Positions 6,750 through 16,520 of a stretch of DNA of 64,000 nucleotides are shown here, piece by piece. The stretch is taken from contig NZ_RQZH01000002.1 of NCBI RefSeq assembly GCF_003932845.1, positions 166,986-230,985 of the forward strand, written 5' to 3'. Below the pieces are notes generated by a model. That model saw nothing but the letters and a program-made list of their open reading frames with translations. It did not search any database and had not been told where the DNA came from. Each line of letters starts with the position of its first letter. The first letter of the stretch is position 1. The DNA is from Prevotella sp. OH937_COT-195 (GTDB lineage Bacteria > Bacteroidota > Bacteroidia > Bacteroidales > Bacteroidaceae). Position numbers and translations under genes: made by a program.

Positions 6750-9275
6750 ATGAAAAAACTACTTATAATTGCATTCATGCTGGGCTTCTGTTCGCTGGGA
6801 ACATTTGCCCAATCCGGCATGACAGACGAACAGGTAATGCAGTTCGTTGTGAAAGAATACGAGAAAGGCACGTCTCAGGCGCAGATTGTAACGAAACTGA
6901 TGCAGCGCGGAGTGGATATAAACCAGATACGCCGCGTCAAGAATACATACGAGCGCATGAAAAACAAACAAGGACTCGGAACTGTCGAAGATGCCAAGTC
7001 GGCACAGTCGCGGTTGCGCAACAGCAACGGAGACAAGAAAGAGCAGTCGGTTCAGGAGATGGAGCTGCAACGAATGCAGGCACAGCGTAAATCATCGCTA
7101 AGACTGCAAGGTACCAACGAGACACGTCATACTTACGATGAGGCAGACGAAGATTTCATGGAAATGAGCGGACAACTGAAAAATATGCTGCCCGACTCGC
7201 TTGAAATGATATATATGAAAGAAAACAAAAGGAAGGTTTTCGGGCGAGACATCTTCAACAACAAAAACCTTACTTTCGAGCCGAACATGAACATTGCCAC
7301 GCCGCAGAATTATCGTCTCGGTCCCGGCGATGCGGTATTCATCGACATATATGGTGCTTCGCAACGCACGATAGAGAGCACGGTGAGTCCCGACGGAACG
7401 GTTACTATCGAGGGTTTCGGTCCCGTGCAAGTTTCGGGAATGACCGTGTCGCAGGCCAATGCACAACTGCGATCGACCCTCGGCACACGTTACAGCAGCA
7501 GTCAGATACGCCTTACCGTGGGACAAACACGCACGATAATGGTAAACGTCATGGGCGAGGTAAAAGCACCGGGAACATATACATTATCCGCCTTTGCATC
7601 GGTGTTCCACGCACTTTACATGGCCGGAGGTGTAAACGATCTCGGTACGCTGCGAAACATAAAGGTGTTCCGCAACAACAGACTGATTTCCACCGTGGAT
7701 ATATACGACTATATACTTAACGGCAAACTGACAGGCAACGTGCGACTTGCCGAGAACGATGTGATAGTGGTAGGTCCTTACGATTGTCTCGTCAACATAA
7801 CCGGAAAGGTTAAACGACCGATGTTCTACGAGATGCGTCGCAACGAGAGTGTCGGTACGTTGATGAAATATTCCGGAGGATTTACCGGCGATGCCTATAC
7901 CAAGTCGGTAAGGCTGGTGCGCAAAACCGGTCGCGAATACTCGGTGTATAACGTTGACGAGTTCGACATGAGTTCGTTCCATCTCACCGATGAAGATTCC
8001 GTGAGTGTTGACTCCATTATCCCGCGCTTCTCCAACATGGCAGAGGTTAAGGGAGCGGTGTTCCGTCCGGGCATGTATCAGGTTGGTGGCAACATAACCA
8101 CGATACGCGAACTGCTCGAATGTTGCGAAGGAGTTACCGAAGAGGCATTCATCGCACATGCCGTTATGCACCGAATGAAGGAAGACCGCACATTGCAGGT
8201 AATACCGGTAGATATAGACGGTATCGTTTCAGGTAAAATTCCCGACATTGCATTGAAGCCTAACGATGTACTGTTCATTCCCACTAAACAAGAGATGATG
8301 GAAGAACGTACGATAACAATACACGGCGAAGTTCACTATCCGGGTGTGTATAAATATGCCGATAACGAAACTCTCGAAGACTTTGTGCTGCAAGCGGGAG
8401 GATTAAAACAGACAGCCTCTACGGTAAAAGTGGATGTGGCACGCCGCATCAGCAACCCGAAAGCATACTCAACCGACTCAATAATAGCCCGCACATACAG
8501 TTTCGCACTGAAAGACGGCTTCGTAATAGATGGTGAACAAGGCTTTACGCTCATGCCGTTCGACGAGGTATATGTACGCAAAAGTCCGGGATTCTACAAA
8601 CAGCAGAACGTGATTGTGGAAGGCGAAGTGATGTTCGGCGGAACATACACGCTTGAAAGAAAGAATCAAAGGCTGAGCGATCTCATAAAAGCATCGGGCG
8701 GAGTAAACGACCGTGCATATACAAAGGGAGCGAGACTCGAACGGAGATTTACACCCGAGGAGCGCATGCGTACCGAGACATTGCTGAACATGGCAAAGTC
8801 GAACACAAACGACAAAGATTCGATAAACATCAAGAAAATTGACATCGGAGACGTTTATTATGTAGGTATCGAACTCGACAAGGCTCTCGCCGAACCCGGT
8901 GGCGACGAGGACATAGTGCTGCGCGAAGGCGACCGTCTTATCGTACCGCAATACACGAGTACGGTAAAGGTTAGCGGAGACGTTATGTACCCCAACACCG
9001 TGGGTTACCAAAAAGGCAAGAAAGCCGGTTATTACATCAACCAAGCCGGCGGCTGGGGCAATCGTGCGAAGAAGAACCACACCTTTATTATATATATGAA
9101 CGGCAAGGTGGCACGTGTGGCTCACAACGCCAAACCTGAGCCGGGCTGCGAGATTTTCGTGCCGAGCAAGGCACAGCGCGACCCGCGAATGCTCGCACAA
9201 ACCATATCGTTGGCATCGAGCGTGGCATCATTCGCCACAATCATAGCCACACTGGCAAACATAATAAAGAAATAG
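6750..9275 (+). CDS. Wza-like polysaccharide export outer-membrane protein with multiple SLBB domains
   Basis: An 841-residue exporter. A signal peptide (MKKLLIIAFMLGFCSLGTFA) is followed by a charged helical segment. The polysaccharide-export domain begins at about residue 195 (RLGPGDAVFIDIYG) and is followed by several SLBB repeats, each recognisable by a V-GEV--PG-Y pattern (VMGEVKAPGTYTL, VKGAVFRPGMYQV, IHGEVHYPGVYKY, VEGEVMFGGTYTL, VSGDVMYPNTV). The C-terminus has a hydrophobic helix. Bacteroidetes exporters of this kind are much longer than E. coli Wza because of the extra SLBB copies. The start at 6750 was chosen for the signal peptide. It acts with the chain-length protein that follows. 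Confidence 0.93.
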   Translation: MKKLLIIAFMLGFCSLGTFAQSGMTDEQVMQFVVKEYEKGTSQAQIVTKLMQRGVDINQIRRVKNTYERMKNKQGLGTVEDAKSAQSRLRNSNGDKKEQSVQEMELQRMQAQRKSSLRLQGTNETRHTYDEADEDFMEMSGQLKNMLPDSLEMIYMKENKRKVFGRDIFNNKNLTFEPNMNIATPQNYRLGPGDAVFIDIYGASQRTIESTVSPDGTVTIEGFGPVQVSGMTVSQANAQLRSTLGTRYSSSQIRLTVGQTRTIMVNVMGEVKAPGTYTLSAFASVFHALYMAGGVNDLGTLRNIKVFRNNRLISTVDIYDYILNGKLTGNVRLAENDVIVVGPYDCLVNITGKVKRPMFYEMRRNESVGTLMKYSGGFTGDAYTKSVRLVRKTGREYSVYNVDEFDMSSFHLTDEDSVSVDSIIPRFSNMAEVKGAVFRPGMYQVGGNITTIRELLECCEGVTEEAFIAHAVMHRMKEDRTLQVIPVDIDGIVSGKIPDIALKPNDVLFIPTKQEMMEERTITIHGEVHYPGVYKYADNETLEDFVLQAGGLKQTASTVKVDVARRISNPKAYSTDSIIARTYSFALKDGFVIDGEQGFTLMPFDEVYVRKSPGFYKQQNVIVEGEVMFGGTYTLERKNQRLSDLIKASGGVNDRAYTKGARLERRFTPEERMRTETLLNMAKSNTNDKDSINIKKIDIGDVYYVGIELDKALAEPGGDEDIVLREGDRLIVPQYTSTVKVSGDVMYPNTVGYQKGKKAGYYINQAGGWGNRAKKNHTFIIYMNGKVARVAHNAKPEPGCEIFVPSKAQRDPRMLAQTISLASSVASFATIIATLANIIKK

Positions 9276-9307
9276 CGAAAGTGTAAGATATTGAAAAACG
9301 TCTTGAA

Positions 9308-10363
9308 ATGGAAGAGGGAAAGAAATCAAACGTGATAGATTTAAAGATCGTTATACGGCGAGTATGGCAAAGAAGAAAACTTTTCTTCATTGCCATACCC
9401 ATTGTTTTTGTATTGGCATCTGCATATATTTTGTGCATTCCAAGATATTACAGCACGCAGACAAAGATGGCACCGGAGGTGGCAAACCCCATGGCGGGCG
9501 GTTCGCTGAGTTCGCTTGCATCAACATTCGGCATCAATCTTGGCAACATTCAGAGCAATGATGCCATCACGCCACTATTGTATCCGGAACTCGTACAGGA
9601 CAATAAATTTGTCTTCGACCTATTCAAAATAAATGTAATAAGCAGCGATGGAGAAATAAAAACTAATTATTACGATTATCTGAAAAACCATCAGAAACAC
9701 GCATGGTGGAGCGGAATGCTGAATGTATTCCAAATTTTCTCGAATAACGAAGACACCTTGAAAACAGGTAAGAACGGCAAGAAAAACCCTTATTATTTGT
9801 CACGGAAAGACGAAGACATAATTAACTCCATAAGAAAAAATGTCAATATCGCGGTAGATAAGAAAACCGGAGTGATAACAATAACCGCAAATGCGCAAGA
9901 CCCGTTGATATGCAAGACCCTTGCAGATTCCGTACGGTCGCAACTACAAGCATGTATCACGGAATATCGCACAAGCAAAGCCCGAATAGATGTCGAACAC
10001 TACAAGAAACTTTCCGCCGAAGCGAAAGCCAACTACGAGAAAGCCCGTCAACTCTACGGAGGCTATGCCGATGCCAACACAGACATTGTTCTTGCCAGTT
10101 TCAAGGCAAAGCAGACCGACTTGGAAAATGACATGCAGTTGAAATTCAATACATATACTGCCATTAACGCACAATACCAAGCTGCCATTGCGAAATTGCA
10201 AGAACGCACTCCTGCATTCACAATGATTCAAGGGGCTGCCGTGCCGTACAAGGCTGCAGGTCCGAAACGAATTGTTTTTGTACTCGGAATGATGTTCTTC
10301 ACGTTTATCATACTTGTCTTGTACTGCATAAAAGATGACATCGTCGCTCAATTAAAGAGTTGA
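9308..10363 (+). CDS. Wzz-like chain-length determinant protein
   Basis: A 351-residue inner-membrane polysaccharide co-polymerase. The N-terminal transmembrane helix is at about residues 24-44 and the second at about 325-345, with a long periplasmic region rich in coiled coil (about 215-305) between them. The proline-containing segment before TM2 (AAVPYKAAGPKR) is typical. There is no C-terminal tyrosine-kinase domain, so any tyrosine kinase is encoded elsewhere or absent. It starts 32 bp after the exporter gene, the usual partner order. Role: controls polymer length and couples polymerisation to export. Confidence 0.88.
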   Translation: MEEGKKSNVIDLKIVIRRVWQRRKLFFIAIPIVFVLASAYILCIPRYYSTQTKMAPEVANPMAGGSLSSLASTFGINLGNIQSNDAITPLLYPELVQDNKFVFDLFKINVISSDGEIKTNYYDYLKNHQKHAWWSGMLNVFQIFSNNEDTLKTGKNGKKNPYYLSRKDEDIINSIRKNVNIAVDKKTGVITITANAQDPLICKTLADSVRSQLQACITEYRTSKARIDVEHYKKLSAEAKANYEKARQLYGGYADANTDIVLASFKAKQTDLENDMQLKFNTYTAINAQYQAAIAKLQERTPAFTMIQGAAVPYKAAGPKRIVFVLGMMFFTFIILVLYCIKDDIVAQLKS

Positions 10364-10396
10364 AATCTCTAAAAGCGGCTTTGCTATTATCTGTCC

Positions 10397-11728
10397 ATGC
10401 TAAAAAAAATTTTGGAAAAACATGTAAGTTCTGCCTATAAGCAGAAAATATACTCAAATCTTTTCTGGTCAATGTCGGGAAAGATTGTCAATCTGTTGGG
10501 GTCATTATTCGTTGGTATCTTGGTAACGAGGTATTTGGGACCGGAGCAGTTCGGGTTGATGAACTATGTCATCAGTTATGTCATGCTTTTCCAAATATTG
10601 GCAAGTTTCGGTCTCGACAGCATCGAAATACGTGAAGAAGCACGCAACAGGCAGGAATACAACAAATATATAGGAACGGCATTTTACCTGAAATTGGCTT
10701 TGGGGGCAGTAGTATTCATACTCTGCATATCCATGTCAGTATTCTTGGAAGCCGACCGATTTACCACTTACATGGTTGCGATGTATGCCCTTTCGATGAT
10801 AGCGAACAGTTTCAACGTGATACGAAACTATTTCATGGCCATCGTCGATAACGAATATGTGGTGAAGTCGGAAATGGCGAGAGTCGTAATCGGTGCACTG
10901 ATAAAAATCGTGCTTATCATTTTCGATGCCGACCTTGCATGGTTTATTGCCGCCACCGCTTTTGACACATTGCTTGTTGCCGGCGGCTATGTCATGTCTT
11001 ACATCAAAAAGACCGGCAGCCCCGGAGCATGGTTTTTTGACAAGAAAACCGCTGTTTTCCTGCTCAAAGAGTCGTTCCCTCTCATGCTTACCAGTGCGGC
11101 AGTAATCATATACCAGCGCATAGACCAAGTAATGATTGGTCAAATGCTCGACAACAATTCTGTTGGAATTTTCTCAGTGGCAGTAAGAATTGTTGACATC
11201 ATAATCTACATTCCTTTTATCCTTAGCGACACTCTGACCCCGGTACTCGTATCTGCAAAAGAAAAGTCGTACGAGGAATACTGCATAAAAGCCCAAAGAT
11301 TTATCAATATATCATTTTGGTCAACGTTCCTTGTCGCATTAATAATCTCTATGCTTTCCAAGTGGATTCTCCTGTTGCTGTTCGGTAGTCAGTATATAGA
11401 TGCCACCACGGTTCTTGCCATTCTTGCATTCAAGAGTGTCACGGTGGCATTGTCAAGTTCGGCGGGAAAGATGCTAATAATCGAAGGTGTTCAAAAATGG
11501 GCAATACTGCGAGACATCACCGGTTGCATAATCTGTGTATCTTTGAATTTCCTGTTGTTACCACGATACGGAATTGTTGCGGCTGCTTGCATTGCCATAA
11601 TAAGCAACCTTGCGGCCGGCTATCTCTCAGATGCCTTCATACCGGCATATCGGCATATCTTCGTAAGACAGACGAAGGTGTTTTGCGGCGGGTGGAAGGA
11701 TCTTGTATTTCTTTTCAAATCAAAATAA
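10397..11728 (+). CDS. Wzx-type lipid-linked oligosaccharide flippase
   Basis: A 443-residue polytopic membrane protein of the MOP/PST superfamily with about 12-14 predicted transmembrane segments. The N-terminal part NLFWSMSGKIVNLLGSLFVGI and RYLGPEQFGLMNY is the classic flippase opening. It flips the undecaprenyl-linked repeat unit to the periplasm. It lies 33 bp downstream of the chain-length gene and 9 bp upstream of the polymerase candidate, so it is part of a Wzx/Wzy-dependent pathway. Confidence 0.92.
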   Translation: MLKKILEKHVSSAYKQKIYSNLFWSMSGKIVNLLGSLFVGILVTRYLGPEQFGLMNYVISYVMLFQILASFGLDSIEIREEARNRQEYNKYIGTAFYLKLALGAVVFILCISMSVFLEADRFTTYMVAMYALSMIANSFNVIRNYFMAIVDNEYVVKSEMARVVIGALIKIVLIIFDADLAWFIAATAFDTLLVAGGYVMSYIKKTGSPGAWFFDKKTAVFLLKESFPLMLTSAAVIIYQRIDQVMIGQMLDNNSVGIFSVAVRIVDIIIYIPFILSDTLTPVLVSAKEKSYEEYCIKAQRFINISFWSTFLVALIISMLSKWILLLLFGSQYIDATTVLAILAFKSVTVALSSSAGKMLIIEGVQKWAILRDITGCIICVSLNFLLLPRYGIVAAACIAIISNLAAGYLSDAFIPAYRHIFVRQTKVFCGGWKDLVFLFKSK

Positions 11729-11737
11729 GCATTTCTC

Positions 11738-13036
11738 ATGTTTTTCATACCGTTCGTATTCTTCCTGCTGTTTACAATATATTGGTGGAAAACCCACAAC
11801 GGCTTAGACGTATGCACTTACATGTCAGGTCTGTATGCTTTTACCACCTTTCTCAGCATAATTATAGTGACAAACGATCTCACCGATGCCGGTGGAATAT
11901 TGTTTGACCGTTATGACATCGAACTGAATTTCTTGCCAACAGTAATATTCTGTGTCACCATAATGTTGGGCATTCTCCCTTTCTCCATGATTTACAGCAA
12001 GGAGATAAAGAACATTTCCAACAATAGTCCCCATCTTGTCACAGTAATCAGTCTTATGCTTATCGGCGTATCGCTGCTGAATTTTTGGCTCGTGGCAGAC
12101 TCTACGGCCGAGATACTGAGTGGCGATCTTGAAACAGTAAGGCGTGCGCACTATGAGGGCATAGAAACACCGGCTGAAGCAAAAGCCCAAACTCTCCCCT
12201 CAATACTCGGATATTTCTATTATCTCAAACTGTCAACACTTGTCGCCCTGCCGCTTTTTTTCTACTATGCGTGCTTTACCAACAAGAGTAAGTGGTTCCT
12301 CGCCCTGTTGTTTTTTGCTTCGCTTACAACTCCAATATCGGCATTGCAGGCAGCCGACAGAACAGAACTCATACTGTATTCCATGATGTTCCTTTATTGT
12401 CTAATCTTCTTTTGGAAAAATCTCACGAAGAATTTCAAGCGTAAAATGTTCATATTCGGTACCCCTATGTTGTTGATAATAGCAACATATATCGTTGCAG
12501 TGTCTGTGGCACGATTCGGAGACAGAGACGAAGGAGCAGAAGGAGGTGCCATACAATATGCAGGGCAGAATTATCTAAATTTCTGCTATTTCTGGGAGAA
12601 TGCAAAATACGATGAAATATGTTCGGAGAGAGAATTTCCTATGATAAACCATTTTATCATGAAAATAGACTCGAAAAAAGAGCGTCGTGAGGAACGTTCG
12701 GGGCATCAGGGTTTTTTCATAAGTGTATTTCCTGCCTATGTCGGGGACATTATGCTCGACTTGTCTCCGATAGGCATGTTCATGTGGGTATTGTTCTTTT
12801 TCATAATTAACATGCTCATAATAAAGCGAAGTCACCGCGAAGAATTTGACATAGGCGAGATGCTCGCTGTTTTCACGTCTGCCGTGATTCCCATATTCGG
12901 CATTTTCTACTACAAATACGCATTTTGGCATTACACACTGATGCTGATAATGGTTTTTATTATCTATGTGTCATCGGGACTTAACAAAAAACAACAACAA
13001 ACATACCATGAGGGAGATGAACGGGAAGCAATATAA
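11738..13036 (+). CDS. Wzy-like polysaccharide polymerase (polytopic membrane protein)
   Basis: A 432-residue very hydrophobic protein with about ten or more predicted helices and one larger loop at residues 255-325 containing charged residues. Wzy proteins share little sequence. The call rests on topology, on position directly after the flippase, and on the absence of another polymerase in the cluster. It would join repeat units at the periplasmic face. Its 3' end overlaps the next glycosyltransferase by 29 bp, indicating translational coupling. Confidence 0.75.
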   Translation: MFFIPFVFFLLFTIYWWKTHNGLDVCTYMSGLYAFTTFLSIIIVTNDLTDAGGILFDRYDIELNFLPTVIFCVTIMLGILPFSMIYSKEIKNISNNSPHLVTVISLMLIGVSLLNFWLVADSTAEILSGDLETVRRAHYEGIETPAEAKAQTLPSILGYFYYLKLSTLVALPLFFYYACFTNKSKWFLALLFFASLTTPISALQAADRTELILYSMMFLYCLIFFWKNLTKNFKRKMFIFGTPMLLIIATYIVAVSVARFGDRDEGAEGGAIQYAGQNYLNFCYFWENAKYDEICSEREFPMINHFIMKIDSKKERREERSGHQGFFISVFPAYVGDIMLDLSPIGMFMWVLFFFIINMLIIKRSHREEFDIGEMLAVFTSAVIPIFGIFYYKYAFWHYTLMLIMVFIIYVSSGLNKKQQQTYHEGDEREAI

Positions 13037-13946
13037 AATATACGCCATCATCGTTACATGGAATGCCATGAGGCACTCATGGATAGACCGTTGTCTGCAC
13101 AGTCTGCAAGCAAGCACCGTAATGGTGACACCGATAGTAATCGACAACTGTTCCACCGATGATACCCGCAGGCATGTGCCATCGGCATATCCGGATGTAG
13201 TATGGCTTCCCCAAGACATCAATCTCGGTTTCGGACAAGCCAACAACGTTGGTTTCCGTTATGCCATAGAACACGATGCAGACTATGTGTTGCTGCTAAA
13301 CCAAGACGCGGCGATACAGCCCCGGACTTTGTCTCTGCTGCTTGCACAAAGCGACGGCAAGTCGCTCATGTCTCCTCTTCACCTGAACGGCGACGGGACA
13401 GACCTCGACCTGAACTTCGCAAAAAACACTGTCGTCTTGTCCGGAAGTGCTACAGACTACGTTTTCCGGTTAAGAAATGAGCAAGGACGATTCGAGACGG
13501 GAGAAATATGTGCGGCATGCTGGTTGATGCCCGTGAGAATGTTGAAAGAGATAGGCGGTTTCAATCCGTTGTTCTTCCAATATGGCGAAGACAACAATTA
13601 CTACGATCGTATGCTTTTTCACAACATTAAGACCTACCTCGTACCTGCCGCCGAAATGTGGCACGACAGGAAAATTTACGGAAATAAGGAGATCTATGAC
13701 AACAAACTGATACGGCGCACAATATTGCTTGCAGCCTGCGACATAAACTCCTCTTTCTTTTCGGCAATCAAGGAGATTGCATGGCAACTCAAAAATTGTT
13801 ATGTTAAGAAACTGCCCCGCCGCGAATATGTAACAGGTACATTCTTCAAAGAACTAGTATGGCTTATGTTCCACTTAAAAGACATAATCATATCGAGGAA
13901 AAAAGAGAAAACGACAGGCATTCACTGGATATATCCGCAAAAATGA
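13008..13946 (+). CDS. Glycosyltransferase family 2, rhamnosyltransferase-like
   Basis: A 312-residue GT-A enzyme. The opening YAIIVTWNAM, the NCSTDDT nucleotide-sugar segment, the NLGFGQANNVGFRYAIE region and the acidic metal-site motif LLLNQDA are typical of WbbL/rhamnosyltransferase-like GT2 proteins. The C-terminal part has FFQYGEDNNYYDRM. The start at 13008 is preferred over the upstream ATG at 12966 because the family fold begins just after it; 13017 is also possible. It overlaps the polymerase gene by 29 bp. It adds one sugar of the repeat unit; donor and linkage are unknown. Confidence 0.85.
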   Translation: MREMNGKQYKIYAIIVTWNAMRHSWIDRCLHSLQASTVMVTPIVIDNCSTDDTRRHVPSAYPDVVWLPQDINLGFGQANNVGFRYAIEHDADYVLLLNQDAAIQPRTLSLLLAQSDGKSLMSPLHLNGDGTDLDLNFAKNTVVLSGSATDYVFRLRNEQGRFETGEICAACWLMPVRMLKEIGGFNPLFFQYGEDNNYYDRMLFHNIKTYLVPAAEMWHDRKIYGNKEIYDNKLIRRTILLAACDINSSFFSAIKEIAWQLKNCYVKKLPRREYVTGTFFKELVWLMFHLKDIIISRKKEKTTGIHWIYPQK

Positions 13947-13953
13947 TTGAGAA

Positions 13954-15162
13954 ATGAAAATAACATATTTGCTCAATTCCACACGCATGCAAAATGGTGC
14001 GACAAAATCTTTCTTGACACTTTTGGAAAGTGCGACAGATGCCGGTGTCACACCTACCGTGGTGGTGCCGGACGGAGAAGGCATTTGCGACGAACTTCGA
14101 TCAAAGGGAATCGACGTGCTGATATTAAACTACCGCCCCGCCGTTTATCCGTGGCTGGACTCCATTGCAGACTATTTGCTTTTCGTTCCGAGGCTGCTCG
14201 GTCGTCTGTATTTAAACCGCAAAGCCGCAATACAACTTGCAAAATACCTGCAAAAGAACAAAACCGACATCATTCACACCAATGTCAGCGTGATAGACAT
14301 CGGCTTCAAGGCTGCAAAAAAGTTGAATGTGCCGCACATATATCACATTCGCGAATATGCAGACAAGGATTTCAACTTGTCATACTATCCCAACAAACGA
14401 CATTTCACAAAACAACTGCTGTCGGCAGACAGTTACTCCATCTGTATAACAAACGATATTCAACGACATAACAATCAACAACAAAACCCGAGGTCGGTGG
14501 TGGTTTATAACGGAATATGCCCGACAATGCCGCATGGAGAAAACGTATGCAGCCGAGGCGACTATTTCCTTTTTGCCGGTCGTTTGGAGGAAGCCAAGGG
14601 ACTTGACATTCTTATGCGGGGATATGTAGCATACGCCTCTGGCTGCGATAAAGAGCCGCTGCCATTATATCTTGCAGGAGACATTTCAGGCAAAACGGTA
14701 AAGCAAGACATCGAAAACGTTGTTGCTGCAAACGGCATGAAAGAAAAGGTGTGTTTCCTCGGCGTTCGCACCGACATAGAAGAAATAATGAAGCATGCAA
14801 GAGCAATAATAATCCCGTCGCGTTTCGAAGCATTCGGACGATGCATGCCGGAGGCAATGCTGTGCGGATGTCTCGCGATAGCAAGAAACACGGGAGGCAC
14901 TTTGGAACAACTTGAAAACGGAAAACGACTTATGGGGCATGACATTGCACTGCGTTTCGACAATGCCGCCCAACTTGCCGACATGCTGGCGAGAGCAGAA
15001 AAAATGACGGACGAGGAATATTGCGGCATTACCGGCAAAGCGCGCGAAGTGGTTACGAAACTGTATTCCAAAGACACTTATGCCGCTTCGATATTGTCAT
15101 TCTACAAAAAAATACTATCCGACAAAGCTTCTTTTGACAATAAAAGAAGCAAAACAGTCTGA
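13954..15162 (+). CDS. Glycosyltransferase family 4
   Basis: A 402-residue GT-B enzyme. The C-terminal half carries the GT4 signatures FAGRLEEAKGLDILMRGY and IIIPSRFEAFGRCMPEAMLCG (the EX7E region), and the N-terminal half has the first Rossmann-like domain with NTTRMQNGA-like start and DIIHTNVSVIDIG. It begins 7 bp after the GT2 gene, in the same operon. A 22-bp-periodic repeat starts 10 bp after its stop, so transcription may end here before the separately promoted gene at 15347. Confidence 0.88.
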   Translation: MKITYLLNSTRMQNGATKSFLTLLESATDAGVTPTVVVPDGEGICDELRSKGIDVLILNYRPAVYPWLDSIADYLLFVPRLLGRLYLNRKAAIQLAKYLQKNKTDIIHTNVSVIDIGFKAAKKLNVPHIYHIREYADKDFNLSYYPNKRHFTKQLLSADSYSICITNDIQRHNNQQQNPRSVVVYNGICPTMPHGENVCSRGDYFLFAGRLEEAKGLDILMRGYVAYASGCDKEPLPLYLAGDISGKTVKQDIENVVAANGMKEKVCFLGVRTDIEEIMKHARAIIIPSRFEAFGRCMPEAMLCGCLAIARNTGGTLEQLENGKRLMGHDIALRFDNAAQLADMLARAEKMTDEEYCGITGKAREVVTKLYSKDTYAASILSFYKKILSDKASFDNKRSKTV

Positions 15163-15171
15163 TTTTATTAG

Positions 15172-15240
15172 CAATTTCGCCCGTTTTGCAAACCAATTTC
15201 GCCTGTTTCTCTCTTCAATTCAGCCGAATTTGTTTTGCGA
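15172..15240. repeat. 22-bp-periodic intergenic repeat, copy 1
   Basis: Cores CAATTTCGCC at 15172 and 15194, and CAATTCAGCC at 15216, are spaced exactly 22 bp apart. The rest of each unit varies but is T/G-rich (CGTTTTGC, TGTTTCTC). This copy has no left-hand dyad arm. It lies 10 bp after the GT4 stop codon. See the other copies at 32022, 50215 and 59449. Confidence 0.7.
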
Positions 15241-15309
15241 GAAGTGATTAAATGGAAGACAATATGAGAAATGAGAGGAAAAAAATAATATTTTAACGAA
15301 TAATTAATG

Positions 15310-15317
15310 TATCTTTG
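15310..15317 (+). promoter_or_regulatory. -7 box inside the polysaccharide cluster
   Basis: TATCTTTG, 30 bp before the WbsX-type gene. It implies a second transcription start in the cluster. Confidence 0.6.
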
Positions 15318-15346
15318 CACAACATAAAATCGCAACAGATTATGAA

Positions 15347-16501
15347 ATGAAAGCACGAATCATCGCTTTATACTTGCCGCAATTCCACCCAATTCCGGAA
15401 AACGACCTCTGGTGGGGACCGGGTTTTACGGAATGGATAAACGTTGCCAAAGCAAAGCCTTTGTTCCGCGGGCATCGCCAGCCACGCATTCCCGCCGACC
15501 TCGGTTTCTATGATCTCCGCCTGCCGGAAACTCGCGAACAACAGGCAATACTTGCACGGGAGGCCGGCATCGAAGGCTTCTGCTACTACCATTACTGGTT
15601 CGGCGGCGGAAAGCAATTGCTCGAACGGCCGTTCAACGAGGTTGTGGCAAGCGGCAAGCCCGGTTTCCCGTTCTGTATATGCTGGGCGAACCATACATGG
15701 AGCAACAAGACATGGCGGCGCACTTCCGCACTGCAGCACGATGGTTTGATGATCGAGCAGTCGTACCCCGGCATGAAAGACCATGAGGAACATTTCATGT
15801 CGCTCCTTGATGCCTTCCGCGACAAACGATACATCACGGTTGACGGGCGTTTGTTGTTCACAATATACGACCCGTTGGGATTTCCTGATGCCGGCAACTT
15901 TATCGCACTGTGGCAGCAACTTGCGGCAGAACACGGTTTACCGGGGTTTTATTTCGTGGGTATGTCGCCATCGACGCTTTCATTCAAAATAACTCCCGAC
16001 GGAAAACGGCAGCCTGCAATGCCCAATCTCGACAGCAGTGCCGAGATTTACAACCATGTATTGTCCATGGGATTCGATGCCGTAAACTCGTATGGGAAAC
16101 GTCGTGGCGAGATGCTGTACGAGGGGAAATGGAAGAACATTGCCAAGACCGTGATGCGAAGAATAGGAATACGCATGGGCAGTCAATGCTATGACTACGA
16201 ACGAACTGTGGCAAACTTCTTTGCACCGGAGGACACATGGGAAAACGTGTTCCCCACAATAATACCGCAATGGGATCGTTCTCCGCGTGTTTCATCGGCA
16301 GACGGGGTGTATGTCAACGTGACACCGGAGAAATTCGAGCAACACATACGCAAAGCCATCGGTTTGACAAGTGGTAAAAAAGAGGAACATCGCATAATCT
16401 ACCTCAAATCATGGAACGAATGGGGCGAAGGCAACTACGTTGAACCTGACGAGGAATTCGGGCACGGATTGCTGCATGCACTGCGCGATGCACAAAAATA
16501 A
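15347..16501 (+). CDS. WbsX-type glycosyl hydrolase-99-like protein
   Basis: A 384-residue protein opening with [20 protein letters not shown]-type sequence ([16 protein letters not shown], then [11 protein letters not shown]), which is diagnostic of the WbsX family found in O-antigen and capsule clusters. Further family blocks are [28 protein letters not shown] and [16 protein letters not shown] near the end. The family is structurally related to GH99-like (beta/alpha)8 enzymes; its role in polysaccharide assembly is not established. It has no signal peptide. It has its own -7 box at 15310-15317 and is followed after 19 bp by a GT2 gene. Confidence 0.9.
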   Translation: [384 protein letters not shown]

Positions 16502-16520
16502 CATACCGATTTTTCTATTC

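Noticed and set aside
15172..15240. CRISPR-like array
   Set aside because: The 22-bp period with a 10-bp core is too short, copies number only two or three, the same arrays recur at four sites with mirrored arms, and no cas gene is present.
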